NCBI RefSeq assembly: GCF_005843925.1
Contig: NZ_VCBC01000020.1
Span: forward strand, 1 to 42,714
Direction: 5' to 3'
Length of the DNA: 42,714 nucleotides
DNA from: Thalassotalea litorea
GTDB taxonomy: Bacteria > Pseudomonadota > Gammaproteobacteria > Enterobacterales > Alteromonadaceae
Shown here: in pieces, positions 42,278-42,714 of the stretch
How positions within the stretch are numbered: position 1 is the stretch's first letter
Layout: every line of letters begins with the position of its first letter
The notes under the pieces: model-generated
What the model saw: only the letters and a program-made list of their open reading frames with translations
Databases searched by the model: none
Told to the model about the DNA's origin: nothing
Program-made: the position numbers and the translations under genes

Positions 42278-42463
42278 GAATGAAAGCCTTATTGTAATTT
42301 TTCAGATGCACTTTACAGAGCTGTCTATATTACGCTTAACCTGAGGAAATTGTTAAGAGAAAAATGCTATAAATTAGAACGGTCAAACCTCCTACCAGAT
42401 TTTTCTGGCGGGGATTGTTTACGGAGCAGGCGTTGGGGGGGGCAATTCCCTGAGTAGGTATCG

Positions 42464-42510
42464 GCAAGCGATACTGCGAGAACGTGATAAAAAACATCAC
42501 TTCGAGTACA
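42464..42510. repeat. 47-bp direct repeat, copy 1 (REP-like)
   Basis: This copy starts GCAAGCGATACT and ends CACTTCGAGTACA, with an internal hairpin GTGAT/ATCAC. It is 40 of 47 identical to the copy at 42668-42714. One of the changes (T-A against C-G) keeps a stem pair intact. Confidence 0.75.
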
Positions 42511-42544
42511 CGCTGTTTCGAGTTGCCTATATGGATATAGGTAT

Positions 42545-42573
42545 ATCGACAGCGTCTGGAACTGGCTGTCGAT
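42545..42573. repeat. 9-bp perfect inverted repeat
   Basis: ATCGACAGC (42545-42553) and GCTGTCGAT (42565-42573) form a perfect stem around an 11-base loop, midway between the two 47-base repeats. It is part of the intergenic repeat mosaic. Confidence 0.55.
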
Positions 42574-42667
42574 TCATGCAACCTAACCTCGCGTCATTCC
42601 CAGACACTACAGGGAATCTTAGCTAGAACCGAATGTCTCTGAAGTGCCAATAAGAGCAGTACGCATC

Positions 42668-42714
42668 GCAAGCGATACTCCGAGTACGTGACGGAAATCG
42701 TCACTTCGAGTACA
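42668..42714. repeat. 47-bp direct repeat, copy 2 (REP-like), at the window edge
   Basis: This is the second copy of the 47-base repeat, with the stronger hairpin GTGACG-GAAAT-CGTCAC and direct CGAGTAC repeats on both sides of it. The copy reaches the last base of the window, so the element may extend further. Confidence 0.75.

Larger units (their letters stand above)
42278..42714. other. 437-bp repeat-rich intergenic region to the window edge
   Basis: No believable gene was seen. The gap holds a CCAGA/TCTGG mini-hairpin (42395-42408), a run of eight G (42435-42442), two 47-base direct repeats (42464-42510 and 42668-42714), a CCTATAT-GG-ATATAGG palindrome (42526-42541), a 9-bp inverted repeat (42545-42573) and an ATTCCC/GGGAAT pair (42596-42617). 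It is a mosaic of REP-like units upstream of the malic enzyme gene. Confidence 0.6.

Noticed and set aside
42336..42581. 81-codon minus-strand open frame at the right edge
   Set aside because: It is made of the REP-like repeats and palindromes and lacks a ribosome binding site and any recognisable domain.

Overview
The window reads as a chromosomal segment of a marine gammaproteobacterium of the order Alteromonadales, close to Colwelliaceae/Thalassotalea. The evidence is moderate-to-low GC content, a pilMNOPQ-aroK-aroB-dam block divergent from the PBP1a gene, a met/arg block ending in an argH fused to a GNAT acetyltransferase domain, and a MetJ nearly identical to the enterobacterial protein. 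The genus is inference from gene content. No rRNA, tRNA, CRISPR array or transposase gene was seen.

Layout. (1) Positions 1-3.6 kb: an accessory-looking stretch of five small same-strand genes: two unknowns, a DCC-family thiol protein, a YafK-like L,D-transpeptidase and a small P-loop kinase-like protein. They are separated by copies of a short interspersed repeat and a 135-bp element with inverted ends. (2) 3.7-17.5 kb: a TonB-dependent receptor, then an amine/polyamine catabolic cluster: puuC, puuB (divergent), a second FAD amine oxidase, an aminoaldehyde dehydrogenase, a cupin, malonate-semialdehyde dehydrogenase (mmsA), beta-alanine:pyruvate aminotransferase (bauA) and a divergent LysR regulator. 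Together these can take an aminopropyl unit through 3-aminopropanal, beta-alanine and malonate semialdehyde to acetyl-CoA. The glutamylpolyamine synthetase (puuA), hydrolase (puuD) and an inner-membrane transporter are not in the window. Promoters of puuB and of the aminoaldehyde dehydrogenase gene overlap sequences resembling the E. coli PuuR box. (3) 17.6-28.3 kb: a DUF2970 membrane protein, then dam, aroB, aroK and pilQPONM on the minus strand, divergent from mrcA. damX, which usually lies between aroB and dam, is absent. (4) 28.4-35.8 kb: arginine biosynthesis argCBFGH on the minus strand and argE divergent, with an ArgR-type operator between. ArgH carries the C-terminal acetyltransferase that supplies the ArgA activity. 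(5) 35.9-40.9 kb: methionine genes metB-metL-metF divergent from metJ, with MetJ boxes on an 8-bp grid between them. (6) 41.0-42.3 kb: a short malic enzyme, then about 440 bp of REP-like repeats to the end of the window.

The housekeeping blocks (pil/aro, arg, met, malic enzyme) are well understood. The less ordinary parts are the polyamine-to-acetyl-CoA cluster with its putative operators and very acidic TonB receptor, the repeat-separated gene array at the left edge, the loss of damX, the atypical active-site motifs in ArgF, and the repeat mosaic at the right edge.
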